DNA of 37,567 nucleotides from CAZOWL01 sp964583605 (lineage in GTDB: Bacteria; Pseudomonadota; Gammaproteobacteria; Chromatiales; Chromatiaceae), in NCBI GenBank assembly GCA_964583605.1, contig CAZOWL010000036.1, forward strand, positions 1-37,567, written 5' to 3'. Both the position numbers and the translations under genes were made by a program. The notes beneath the pieces are model-generated. The model saw only the letters and a list, made by a program, of their open reading frames with translations, was not told the origin of the DNA and did not search any database. How positions within the stretch are numbered: position 1 is the stretch's first letter; the number at the start of each line of letters is the position of its first letter. Below are positions 14,740 to 22,790 of this stretch, in pieces.

Positions 14740-16727
14740 AGCCTTTCTTCGGCGCCTTGGCCGTGCTCGCCCTGATGCCCGCTGCCCTGCAGGCGGGCTG
14801 GCTCGCCAACACCGAGCAGGAGGCCTATGCGGCCTTCGAGGCCGGCAATTACGAGCTGGCCGCCGCGACCTTCACCGACGACTATCGCCGCGGCGTCGCG
14901 CTCTACCGCACCGGCCGCTATGCAGAGGCCGCACGGGCCTTCGAGCGCGTCGAGCGGCCCGCCGTCCGTGAGGAGGCGCACTACAATCTCGGCAACGCGC
15001 GCTTCCAGCTCGGCGACCTCGTCGGTGCCGTGAGCGCCTACGAGGCGGTCCTCGAGAAGCGCCCCAGCCACGAGGATGCACGGTACAACCTGATGCTCGC
15101 CCGCTCGCTGCTGGCCCGCCAGGAGCAGGAGATGTTCCAAGAGGAAGGGGCCCCAGAGGTTGCCGCGGACTCCGGGCCGTCAGGGCAAGAGGCCGACCCC
15201 GAAGATATGACGGCCGACGAGGACCCCGCCTCTCAGCGGGAGCCGCAGGACCAGGAGCAAGCCGCCGAACGACCCGCCGAGCCGGAACAGGAGCGCCGCC
15301 GTCCGGAGCAGGACTCGGCGAGTCAACAGGCCGGCGAGGAGCAGCAGGCCAGTGCCGAGACGGAGCAGGAACAGCAGCAGGAACAGCAGGACCAGCGCGC
15401 CCAGCAAGAGCAAGGCTCGGAGCAGCAGGAGTCCGGTACGCAACAGCAGGAATCCGAGCAGCAGGAATCCGAGCAGCAGGAATCCGAGCAGCAGGAATCC
15501 GAGCAGCAGGAGTCCGGCGAGCAGCAGTCCGAACAGCAACAGAGCGGCTCACAGCAGCAATCTGAGCAGCACCAGTCAGGCGGCCAAGGGGAAGGGCAGC
15601 CACAAGAGGCCGGAGACGAGGGACAGCCATCGGCACAGGAGGACGCGGGCGGAGACCAAGCCTCAGGGCAGGCGGGCTCCGGGGATCGACAGGCCGAGGA
15701 CGCCAGCGGCGCACAGGAGACCGAGTCCCAGCGCTCCGATGGGGGGACGGCCGGGGTTACAGATGACGAGACGGGCGACCAGACGGACGCCTCGGGGCGC
15801 GCCGGGGAAGACCAGGCGACGACCGGCGACGAGGGCGAGCCAGACACGCTGTCCGAGGATGCCGGTCAGGGCCATGAGGATCGCCGCGAGCGCACCGCCG
15901 AGGACGCCGGGGATCGCGATAAGGGCCAGCCCGACGAGGGGCCCTCGACAGGGTCCGAGGAACGGGAATCGGCCACGTCGGCTGCAGGCTCAGAGACCGA
16001 CCCATCCGCCGAGGCCGAGGGCGGAGACCGCGCCGAAACCGGTGAATCCGCGGGGCTCGGCGAGGACACCGGTGACGGCGAACAAGGTGCAGATGCCGCT
16101 GAGCGCGACCAGCCGCCCGCCGATGGAACCGAGCCATCGGCGTCGGAGGGCGCGGGCGGCGACGAGTCGCCGGAGGAGCCTGATCAGCTCGGGGGCACCC
16201 CGCCTCCCGAGGATCTCGAGCCCGAGCGCGGCACGGGCGGCGACGAACGCGGGCCCGAGCCCGGAAAACGACCTGACGAGACCGCCGAGCAGGCCGGGAG
16301 CGCCGATCTCCAGGCCGAGCGGGGCGATGCCGAGGAATCCGGGGAGGGCGAGTCCGAATCTGAGACGGAGACGGATGCCGCCGGTCGGGATCGCACAGCG
16401 GGTCGTGGCCGACGCGGCGGCCCGCCGACGACGGAACTGCCGGAGGCCGCCGCCGAGGCCGGTCAGGCCGATGCCGTCGACCGCTTCGATCAGCTCGGCC
16501 AGCAACCGATGGCTGGGATGGAGGCGAGCGAGGCGGGTGTCGCCGCGCTAGGTGGCCTGGGGGAAATGGGGCCAGGTTTCTTCGTTCCCGACATGGCCAT
16601 CCTCGAGCAAAGGCTACAACAGGTCGACGGCTCGCCGTCCATCCTGCTACGCAATCAGTTCCGCCTCGAGGAGCTACGCCAGCGACAAGCGACCGGCGGT
16701 CCGCTATTAGAGAGCCGCCCCTGGTGA
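14736..16727 (+). CDS. TPR protein with very long acidic low-complexity region, BatC-like
   Basis: A 663-residue exported protein. A signal peptide (1-20, ending ALQA-G) is followed by TPR repeats (about 25-125, for example AHYNLGNARFQLGDLVGAVSAYE). The next ~490 residues are almost entirely Glu, Gln, Ser, Gly, Asp and Ala. They include a QE-repeat block (about 205-290) with five near-identical QQESE units, then acidic G/E/D-rich sequence. A short ordered C-terminus (about 575-663) has conserved-looking hydrophobic positions. BatC-like proteins normally have TPRs and a modest low-complexity tail; this tail is exceptionally long. It probably sits in the periplasm with the VWA proteins. The start overlaps BatB and the stop overlaps BatD. 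Confidence 0.85.
   Translation: MKPFFGALAVLALMPAALQAGWLANTEQEAYAAFEAGNYELAAATFTDDYRRGVALYRTGRYAEAARAFERVERPAVREEAHYNLGNARFQLGDLVGAVSAYEAVLEKRPSHEDARYNLMLARSLLARQEQEMFQEEGAPEVAADSGPSGQEADPEDMTADEDPASQREPQDQEQAAERPAEPEQERRRPEQDSASQQAGEEQQASAETEQEQQQEQQDQRAQQEQGSEQQESGTQQQESEQQESEQQESEQQESEQQESGEQQSEQQQSGSQQQSEQHQSGGQGEGQPQEAGDEGQPSAQEDAGGDQASGQAGSGDRQAEDASGAQETESQRSDGGTAGVTDDETGDQTDASGRAGEDQATTGDEGEPDTLSEDAGQGHEDRRERTAEDAGDRDKGQPDEGPSTGSEERESATSAAGSETDPSAEAEGGDRAETGESAGLGEDTGDGEQGADAAERDQPPADGTEPSASEGAGGDESPEEPDQLGGTPPPEDLEPERGTGGDERGPEPGKRPDETAEQAGSADLQAERGDAEESGEGESESETETDAAGRDRTAGRGRRGGPPTTELPEAAAEAGQADAVDRFDQLGQQPMAGMEASEAGVAALGGLGEMGPGFFVPDMAILEQRLQQVDGSPSILLRNQFRLEELRQRQATGGPLLESRPW
15444..15518 (+). 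repeat. 15-bp tandem coding repeat in the BatC-like gene
   Basis: The unit CAGCAGGAATCCGAG is present four times perfectly (15444-15503) and once with changes (15504-15518). It encodes QQESE. In-frame units allow slippage-driven length change without frameshift. Confidence 0.9.
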
Positions 16728-18601
16728 AAGACACCAACCATCATGCAGTGGTTGGGACACTCCGGCAGATGAGCACCGGCGTGTGGAAGGTACGCGGTGC
16801 GTACCCTACGCGATGTGTTCGCAATGGCAACGCGGCCCGCCGTTACGGCCTCGCGGGCATCCTGGGGGTCGTCTGCGTAGCATTGGCGCTTTCCGCGCAC
16901 GCCTTCACCTTCTACTTCCCCGGTACGTCGGAACCGCGCGACGAGCCGCCGCCGGGCTGGCCCTTCCGGCCGCCGACTCAGGACAACGCGCGCGGGCAGC
17001 CACCCGTTTACCAACCGGGGCCACCCCCCGGGCCGTCGGTGCAGATGCAGCCGCCGCCTCGCTATCCTAGCCCCTACCCCGGTGGCTATCCCACGACTCG
17101 CCCCTGGCCCCCGGCGCAACCCAGCGGCCCCTGGTCGGCACCTTACAGCTCGGGTCGCCCCCAGCCCAGCGCGCCGCCGCGCATCGACCGCCCGCCGCGC
17201 CTCGAGCTCGAGGTCGCCCAGACGCAGCCGTATCTGATGGAGAACGTGCTGATCCGCGCCCGCCTCATCAGTGATGACGATCTGGCGACGGCCACTCCCG
17301 AGCCGCCGAGCACGGATCTCGCGCTGTGGCAGCGCCTGGAGGGGCCCATCACGCGCCTCCGCAACGTCAGCGGACGCCAAGAGGTGCTCACCGAGTTCGT
17401 GCTCATACTGAGGCCTCTAAGGGTCGGCGACATCGAGGTCCCGCCCGTGGCGATCGCCGGCCACCAGGCGGATCGCCATGGCAAGGCCGGAGCCCGCTTC
17501 GCGCTCGAGAGCAAGCCGATCCCGTTGCAGGTGCGCCCGGCGATGAGCTCGGTGAGCCCGTGGCTCCCGCTCAGCGACCTCAGCCTTCAGGGCAGCCTCG
17601 ATGTGGCCGAGCGGGTCGAGCCAGGGCAGCCCGTGACACTGGTGTTACAGATCGATGCGACCGGTGCGACCGGCGATCAACTACCGAGCCTCGAGCCGCA
17701 GCTGCGCACCGCGGATCTGCCGATCTACCGCGAGCAGACGTTGACCAGAGCCACCCTCTCCAAGGATGGCGAGCGGTTGGAGGGGCAGCGTATCGAGTAC
17801 TACACGCTGATCCCCCAGAAGGGCGGGCGTGTCGAGCTGCCCGAGCTGCAGCTCGCGTGGTGGAATATCGAGACCGGACAACGCGAGATCGCGCGGATGC
17901 CGATCCGCACGCTCGGCGTGACAAACGAGACCGGCGGGATCGAGCTACCGGCCGGCATTGGGGGTGGCGCCTGGCTCTGGCTGCCCGTCGCCGGGCTAAT
18001 CCTGTTGCTGCTCGGCTACTGGGCCGGCGTTTGGCTGCAGCCAGGGCGCCGCGGCCCCGTGAGGCGCGGTCCCGGACTGCTCGCGCGACTCGGCGGCATT
18101 GGCTCCCGCATCGCAACGAGGACATCGACTTGGCTTGGCCAGCTCGGTCAGTACCTCGACCCGCGACCTTGGCTCGCTCGTCTCAGGCCGCGGCTCAAAC
18201 GGACCCTGCCTCCAGGATTGCGGCTCGGGCTCGCCGTTCACAAGGCGAATCGTGAGAAGACACCGACAGCCTGGTTCGAGCGCCTTCAGACTCAGGTCTC
18301 GGCGGACTTGAGCTGGAATCGCCAATCACCGGGCACGCTCGGCACCCTGGGCACCCAGCTACCGCCTTTCAGGATGAGCGAGCAGCTTGTCCGGCTGCGC
18401 CCCGCCGCCAATCGGGGGCGCCTCGAGACCCTGATGCGCGAGCTCGAGGCCGCCCTCTACGGCGGTCAGGATATCGACTTCCCGCGCTGGAAGCGACGCA
18501 TCGGGCGCGAGGTCGGCCTCGCCGGCATACACCCCTGGCGCGGCGGGCTGGTCGTCCACCGGGCCGATCTCCCCCCGCTCAATCCGCACTCCGTGAGCTG
18601 A
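16724..18601 (+). CDS. BatD-like oxygen-tolerance family membrane protein
   Basis: A 625-residue last gene of the Bat operon. It has an N-terminal basic stretch, a signal-type helix (about 41-60, ending SAHA), a Pro-rich linker (about 68-150), and then BatD/DUF-type beta domains (about 155-400, with LEVAQTQPYLMENVLIRARL and YYTLIPQKGGRVELPEL). A membrane helix follows (about 414-434) with a basic cytoplasmic tail. The start GTG 16724 overlaps the BatC stop. ATG 16769 (residue 16) is an alternative that shortens an unusually long n-region. BatD is thought to bridge VWA proteins across the membrane; the molecular role is unproven. Confidence 0.82.
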   Translation: MKDTNHHAVVGTLRQMSTGVWKVRGAYPTRCVRNGNAARRYGLAGILGVVCVALALSAHAFTFYFPGTSEPRDEPPPGWPFRPPTQDNARGQPPVYQPGPPPGPSVQMQPPPRYPSPYPGGYPTTRPWPPAQPSGPWSAPYSSGRPQPSAPPRIDRPPRLELEVAQTQPYLMENVLIRARLISDDDLATATPEPPSTDLALWQRLEGPITRLRNVSGRQEVLTEFVLILRPLRVGDIEVPPVAIAGHQADRHGKAGARFALESKPIPLQVRPAMSSVSPWLPLSDLSLQGSLDVAERVEPGQPVTLVLQIDATGATGDQLPSLEPQLRTADLPIYREQTLTRATLSKDGERLEGQRIEYYTLIPQKGGRVELPELQLAWWNIETGQREIARMPIRTLGVTNETGGIELPAGIGGGAWLWLPVAGLILLLLGYWAGVWLQPGRRGPVRRGPGLLARLGGIGSRIATRTSTWLGQLGQYLDPRPWLARLRPRLKRTLPPGLRLGLAVHKANREKTPTAWFERLQTQVSADLSWNRQSPGTLGTLGTQLPPFRMSEQLVRLRPAANRGRLETLMRELEAALYGGQDIDFPRWKRRIGREVGLAGIHPWRGGLVVHRADLPPLNPHSVS

Positions 18602-18662
18602 TCGCTATGCGCCGCCCGGAGGCGGCGCTGTGACCGACGACTCTCCTTCTCGGTGCCCCGGA

Positions 18663-18920
18663 CTACCACCACCAATGCCGATAGCGGCGGTTCTGGTGCC
18701 AGTTGGCATACGCCGGTCCGTAGAGGTAGAGATCGCGGATGTAGCTGCGCGTGGCGGCCCCGCCCCAACGATAGGCCGGGTCGTAGACATAAGCGCGACG
18801 CCAACCGCCAACACCGGGGCCATAGCCGCCAGGCCAATAGGCCTGCGCTGGCAGGGTCGGTATCGCGACTAGAGCCAACGCAACCCCGCTCGCGATCAGG
18901 ATTCGTCTCAAGATGTTCAT
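18663..18920 (-). CDS. small exported Tyr/Trp/Gly-rich protein (sulfur-globule-protein-like composition)
   Basis: An 85-residue precursor. A clear signal peptide (1-27, ending LPAQA) is followed by a mature part of about 58 residues dominated by Tyr, Trp, Gly, Arg and Ala (YWPGGYGPGVGGW at its start, three Trp at the end). The ribosome binding site is strong (GAGGAGG before ATG 18920). Gly/aromatic-rich secreted proteins of this size form the envelope of sulfur globules in Chromatiaceae, which makes that a reasonable guess, but the repeats of known Sgp proteins are not obvious here. It could equally be an unrelated periplasmic protein. It is convergent with the Bat operon. Confidence 0.65.
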   Translation of the reverse strand: MNILRRILIASGVALALVAIPTLPAQAYWPGGYGPGVGGWRRAYVYDPAYRWGGAATRSYIRDLYLYGPAYANWHQNRRYRHWWW

Positions 18921-19148
18921 ACGGCACCTCCTCTCGTCGACGTTTCCTGTCTTTATTTTAGGTGATCGCTGGAAACTCTCTACCGGATGGCCCCCGGACT
19001 GAGGCCCGGCTCCAAGCGGTCGGCGGCCGTCGTTTAGGAAGAAGATTGCGCAGATCGCGCTCCGCCTCTCCCTCCTACCTTGCGGGGAAGCGGCGGGGAG
19101 GGGCATCGAGACCATCCGGGGGTGGCCCGAGAAGCGACACGAATCGCC

Positions 19149-19877
19149 TCAGGCCTTTGTCGCCCGGTCCTTCAATGTTGCGGCCGCCCAATCGGGGCGT
19201 ACCTGAAACGAGTCGAAATGCGCGTTGCCGAATGCCAGAGCCTGCGGCGGTGGGCCGACCGGCCCGGCGGCCATGAGCGCCGGCTCGGCCGCCAATCTCC
19301 CCTGCATGGCTTGCAGGACATAACGTGTGACGCCAGCGGCGGCGAGCCGCTCCATCAGGGGTCGGATGTCCTCGGCGAAGCGCCAGTCCGGCATCAGCGT
19401 CGTGCGCACTTCGAGCGCCACGTCGGACATCAGCAGCCGCCGTAAGCTCTCCCAGGCCCGCTCGCCCGAGCCTGGCACACCGGTTACGGCCGGATAGCGA
19501 TCGGGCAAGGCCTTGATGTCGAGACCCACCCAATCGAGCCAGGGCACGACCGCCGCCAGCCGCTCGGGATAGCAACCGCTGGTATGCAGGCCTACCTTCA
19601 GACCCAGCGACTGGACCTCGGCTAGCGCAGCCGCCAGACCGCCTTGCGCGATCGGCTCGCCGCCGCTGAAGACTACGGCATCGAGCAGCCCGCGGCGCTT
19701 GGCCAAGAAATCCCGTATCTCCTCCCAGGTGAAGCGGGCCAGTCCGTCAACCGACTGGAGGTCAGCGTTGTGACAGTAGCGGCAGCGCCAGGGACAACCC
19801 TGGCAGAAGACCACCGCGGCCAGCTCGCCCGGATAATCGATCGTCGTCAAGGGCGTCAGCCCGGCGACACGCAGCAT
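19149..19877 (-). CDS. nrdG: anaerobic ribonucleotide reductase activating enzyme (radical SAM)
   Basis: A 242-residue radical SAM protein of the NrdG type. The 4Fe-4S motif CxxxCxxC is C28-PWR-C32-RY-C35. Later motifs are FSGGEP, which binds S-adenosylmethionine, and HTSGCYP and VGLDIKALPD. It generates the glycyl radical on the class III reductase encoded just upstream on the same strand. The frame stays open to 19967, but ATG 19877 gives the family N-terminus MLRVAGLTPLTTIDYPG with GAGGG about 11 bases upstream. The neighbouring split glycyl-radical ORF (20167-20361) would be its substrate. Confidence 0.9.
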   Translation of the reverse strand: MLRVAGLTPLTTIDYPGELAAVVFCQGCPWRCRYCHNADLQSVDGLARFTWEEIRDFLAKRRGLLDAVVFSGGEPIAQGGLAAALAEVQSLGLKVGLHTSGCYPERLAAVVPWLDWVGLDIKALPDRYPAVTGVPGSGERAWESLRRLLMSDVALEVRTTLMPDWRFAEDIRPLMERLAAAGVTRYVLQAMQGRLAAEPALMAAGPVGPPPQALAFGNAHFDSFQVRPDWAAATLKDRATKA

Positions 19878-20166
19878 CGCTGACGCGCCCTCACGGCCAC
19901 GCGGGCTCAACTGCCTCCCGGCAACCGCGATCACGACGGATCGCCCCCGATTCTCTGCCTGCGGCAACAGCGGTGGTCAACCATGGGCATCCAGCTCAGA
20001 AAGGCCTCCAGCGGTAGACGATCGGCCAGTTAGCCTCGCAGCGGAGCCTGGTCGGGCTCACTCGGCGGCCGAGCCCCCAATTCGAACAGGAATCTCGACG
20101 GGACCAGGACTGGAGGCTGATCGCTGGGGGCTAGCAGCCATGTGTCGAAGGAATCGCCTGGACCCC

Positions 20167-20361
20167 TCACGCTGCCTCGCGGCCCTTGCGCTGCTGGCCA
20201 TGGCCCGTCGCGTGCTCGACGAAGTAGCACCGCTCGGCGTGCTCAGAGCGCTTGCCCTGGTTGAAGGCCGAGACCGGGCGGTGATAGCCCATCACGCGGG
20301 TCCAGATCTCACAACGCGTGCGCTCGTCGTCGTTCAACACGATGATTTGCTGGTCAGTCAT
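20167..20361 (-). CDS. stand-alone glycyl-radical domain of anaerobic ribonucleotide reductase (split NrdD C-terminus)
   Basis: A 64-residue protein, MTDQQIIVLNDDERTRCEIW and so on. It contains RVMGYHRPVSAFNQGKRSEH, the pattern R-V-x-G-Y...F-N-x-G-K-x-x-E found at the extreme C-terminus of class III reductases, where the Gly carries the radical. The large NrdD gene upstream stops before this motif. Hence this small ORF probably supplies the radical-bearing loop in trans. Start ATG 20361 has GGAG eight bases upstream, so it is independently translated. It lies 196 bases downstream of nrdD and 289 bases upstream of nrdG, all on the same strand. The Gly/Tyr are in place, and one Cys (CEIW) precedes them. 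The assignment rests on motif and context. Confidence 0.75.
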   Translation of the reverse strand: MTDQQIIVLNDDERTRCEIWTRVMGYHRPVSAFNQGKRSEHAERCYFVEHATGHGQQRKGREAA

Positions 20362-20420
20362 CTGATGGTCTCCTATCGGGTGGTGGTGACGGGTCGCCGA
20401 GGGCGCCCTACGAACAAATG

Positions 20421-20445
20421 CCAAAAGTCGCTCATCGCGAGCGAC
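20421..20445 (-). terminator. terminator-like hairpin between nrdD and its glycyl-radical ORF
   Basis: On the minus strand GTCGCTC-gcgat-GAGCGAC (20445 to 20427) is followed directly by TTTT (20426-20423). The stem is seven base pairs and the T-run is short, so termination would be partial. It lies 112 bases after the nrdD stop. Confidence 0.5.
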
Positions 20446-20449
20446 CGGT

Positions 20450-20471
20450 GGATCGGCCTCGAGGCCGATCC
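20450..20471. repeat. perfect 22-bp palindrome downstream of nrdD
   Basis: GGATCGGCCTC is followed immediately by its exact complement, with no spacer. It is directly upstream (minus-strand sense) of the terminator-like hairpin and may be a protein-binding site or RNA-processing hairpin. Confidence 0.7.
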
Positions 20472-20557
20472 GGCTGACCTGCGGTGATCAGGTTGCTATT
20501 GCCCATCCCCTCTGAGGCTGTCGGGCTCGAAGCCCCGCCCGCGGGCCGGCGCGGGGC

Positions 20558-22606
20558 TCAATGCCCAACGGCCGCGGCGGTCGTCAGCTCGGAACGCTTC
20601 CGGGCGATCAGCTCCTGATCGCACTGGGGACAAAACTGGTGCTCGCCGCGGATATAGCCGTGACGCGGGCAGATCGAGAAGACAGGTGTCACCGTGATGT
20701 AGGGCAGTCGGAAGTTGGTCAGCGCCCGGCGCACCAGCCGCTTGCAGGCCTCGATGCTCGAAATCTGCTCGCTCATGTAAAGATGGAGCACGGTGCCGCC
20801 GGTGTACTTGGATTGGAGGGCCTCCTGTCGCTCTAGTGCCTCGAAGGGATCGTCCGTGAAGCCGACGGGCAGCTGAGAGCTGTTCGTGTAGTAGGGCGCC
20901 TCCGGCGTGCCGGCTTGGAGAATCCCGGGAAAGCGCTTCTTGTCCTCGCGGGCGAAGCGATAGGTCGTCCCCTCGGCCGGCGTGGCCTCGAGGTTGTACA
21001 TGTGACCCGTATGCTCCTGATAGGCGACCATGCGCGAGCGCACATGCTCGAGCAGGCGGCAGGCGAAGGCGTGACCCCACGCCGTGGCGATGTCCTCGCG
21101 GTCATCGGTGAAGTTGCGGATCATCTCGTTGATGCCATTCACACCGATCGTCGAGAAGTGGTTACGCAGCGTGCCCAGATAGCGCTTGGTGTAAGGGAAG
21201 AGTCCGGCGTCCATGTGGCGCTGGATGATCTTGCGCTTGATCTCGAGGCTGTTGCGGGCCAGATCGAGCAGCACATCCAGCCGTGCGAGCAAGGCCTTCT
21301 CGTCGCCCGCAAACAGGTGGCCAAGGCGCGCACAGTTGATTGTCACCACTCCGAGCGAGCCGGTCTGCTCGGCAGAGCCAAACAGGCCATTGCCCCGCTT
21401 TAACAGCTCCCGCAGATCGAGCTGCAGCCGGCAGCACATAGAGCGCACCATGTTCGGCGTCAGCTCCGAGTTGATGAAGTTCTGGAAATACGGCAGGCCG
21501 TACTTGGCCGTCATCTCGAACAGCCGGTCGGCGTTCGCACTCTCCCAGGGGAAGTCCGGCGTGATGTTGTAGGTCGGGATCGGGAAGGTGAAGATGCGCC
21601 CTTTGGCATCCCCCTCGGTCATCACCTCTATGTAGGCGCGGTTGATCAGATCCATCTCGGCCTGGAGCTCGCCGTAGGTGAAGGGTTGCTCCTCACCGGC
21701 GATCACCGGCACCTGCTCGCGCAGGTCATCCGGGCAGACCCAGTCGAAGGTGAGATTGGTGAAGGGTGTTTGGCACCCCCATCGCGAGGGTACGTTGAGG
21801 TTGTAGATCAGCTCCTGGATGGCCTGCTTGACCTGGGGGTAATCGAGCCGATCGATCCGCACGAAGGGTGCCATGTAGGTATCGAAGCTCGAGAAGGCCT
21901 GGGCGCCGGCCCACTCGTTCTGCAAGGTGCCGAGGAAGTTGACGATCTGGCCAATCGCCGAGGACATGTGCTTGGGCGCGCTGGCCTCGACCTTCCCCGG
22001 CACGCCGTTGAGGCCCTCGTTCAGCAGGGTGCGCAGCGACCAGCCGGCACAATAGCCGGACAGCATGTCGAGATCATGGATATGGATGTCGCCCTCGCGG
22101 TGCGCCTCACCGATCTCCGGCGGATACACGTGCGACAGCCAATAATTGGCGATCATCTTGCCGGAGGTGTTCAGTATGAGCCCGCCCAACGAATAACCCT
22201 GGTTGGCGTTGGCGGCAACGCGCCAGTCGGAGCGGTCCAGGTACTCATTGACCGAGGCGCCCACGTCGACCAAGGTGTGCCGATCGCTCCGCAGCTTGTG
22301 GTGCTGCTCGCGGTAGACGATGTAGCCGCGCGCCGTGCCGAAATGGTTCGCAGCGATCAACGTCTGCTCGACGACGTCCTGGATGCCCTCGATATCCGGC
22401 AGGCGATGCTGGTCATAGCGGTGCGCGAGGACCTTCACGACCTGAGCGGTCAGCAACGTCGCCTCCAGCGCCCCGAATTCACCGCTCGCCTGCCCGGCCC
22501 GCAGGATGGCGGATTCGATCTTGACCGCGTCGAAGGCGACGATCTGCCCATCGCGCTTGCGGACGCGCGTCGGTATCGTAGCAACCGCTGCTGATGTCGC
22601 GCTCAT
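20558..22606 (-). CDS. nrdD: anaerobic (class III) ribonucleoside-triphosphate reductase, large part lacking the glycyl-radical motif
   Basis: A 682-residue NrdD. An ATP-cone allosteric domain (about 12-105) precedes the ten-stranded catalytic barrel. Probable active-site cysteines are in LSGYCAGWSL and in MVRSMCCRLQ. The protein ends shortly after the Cys-containing region FSICPRHGY...FCPQC (the class III zinc site), with ELIARKRSELTTAAAVGH. The R-V-x-G-Y radical motif that should follow is absent; a separate 64-residue ORF carries it. ATG 22606 has GGAG seven bases upstream; the open frame to 22651 is not used. The enzyme reduces ribonucleotides without oxygen. Promoter elements for FNR and NrdR lie upstream. 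Confidence 0.93.
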   Translation of the reverse strand: MSATSAAVATIPTRVRKRDGQIVAFDAVKIESAILRAGQASGEFGALEATLLTAQVVKVLAHRYDQHRLPDIEGIQDVVEQTLIAANHFGTARGYIVYREQHHKLRSDRHTLVDVGASVNEYLDRSDWRVAANANQGYSLGGLILNTSGKMIANYWLSHVYPPEIGEAHREGDIHIHDLDMLSGYCAGWSLRTLLNEGLNGVPGKVEASAPKHMSSAIGQIVNFLGTLQNEWAGAQAFSSFDTYMAPFVRIDRLDYPQVKQAIQELIYNLNVPSRWGCQTPFTNLTFDWVCPDDLREQVPVIAGEEQPFTYGELQAEMDLINRAYIEVMTEGDAKGRIFTFPIPTYNITPDFPWESANADRLFEMTAKYGLPYFQNFINSELTPNMVRSMCCRLQLDLRELLKRGNGLFGSAEQTGSLGVVTINCARLGHLFAGDEKALLARLDVLLDLARNSLEIKRKIIQRHMDAGLFPYTKRYLGTLRNHFSTIGVNGINEMIRNFTDDREDIATAWGHAFACRLLEHVRSRMVAYQEHTGHMYNLEATPAEGTTYRFAREDKKRFPGILQAGTPEAPYYTNSSQLPVGFTDDPFEALERQEALQSKYTGGTVLHLYMSEQISSIEACKRLVRRALTNFRLPYITVTPVFSICPRHGYIRGEHQFCPQCDQELIARKRSELTTAAAVGH

Positions 22607-22628
22607 GATCCGTCTCCCCTCCTCCGCT

Positions 22629-22644
22629 GCACAAGATATTGTGT
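22629..22644 (-). promoter_or_regulatory. NrdR box 1 upstream of nrdD
   Basis: The minus-strand sequence ACACAATATCTTGTGC matches the NrdR-box consensus acaCwATATwTwGtgt at nearly every position. It overlaps the inferred transcription start (about 22643). NrdR represses ribonucleotide reductase genes when dATP is high. Confidence 0.75.
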
Positions 22645-22649
22645 TACGC

Positions 22650-22655
22650 ATTCTA
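22650..22655 (-). promoter_or_regulatory. probable -10 element of the nrdD promoter
   Basis: TAGAAT on the minus strand. It places +1 at about 22643, and the FNR site is then centred at exactly -41.5, the class II activator position. Confidence 0.5.
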
Positions 22656-22659
22656 TGGA

Positions 22660-22675
22660 ACGCTAGATATTGTTT
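22660..22675 (-). promoter_or_regulatory. NrdR box 2 upstream of nrdD
   Basis: The minus-strand sequence AAACAATATCTAGCGT is a weaker match to the NrdR box. It lies 31 bases from box 1, which is three helical turns and the usual spacing of paired NrdR boxes. Confidence 0.7.
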
Positions 22676-22677
22676 TA

Positions 22678-22691
22678 TTGACGCAGATCAA
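22678..22691. promoter_or_regulatory. FNR/Anr-type box upstream of nrdD
   Basis: TTGACGCAGATCAA differs from the FNR consensus TTGAT-N4-ATCAA at one base. It is centred 41.5 bases upstream of the inferred start site. Activation without oxygen suits an anaerobic reductase. Confidence 0.65.
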
Positions 22692-22790
22692 ACCGACCGC
22701 AACGGAACGCGTCGACCCCTCGGGCACAGGGATGCACACGGGGAGCTATCGGCGCGGCTGATCGCCGCAGCAGGCATGGTCTGTTACTGC

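Noticed and set aside
15444..15518. Tandem 15-bp repeat considered as a CRISPR-like array
   Set aside because: There are no spacers, the unit is a multiple of three, and it lies inside a coding frame.
15352..16551. Long alternative frames (Arg/Ser-rich plus strand, Leu-rich or Cys/Ser-rich minus strand) within the BatC-like gene
   Set aside because: These are products of the low-complexity Glu/Gln codons read in other frames. The main frame has a signal peptide, TPRs and overlapping neighbours.
20030..20230. Minus-strand open frame of 66 codons overlapping the glycyl-radical ORF
   Set aside because: It overlaps the motif-bearing ORF in another frame and has no features of its own.
21686..22594. 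A 302-codon plus-strand open frame across nrdD
   Set aside because: Antisense to the catalytic domain of NrdD.
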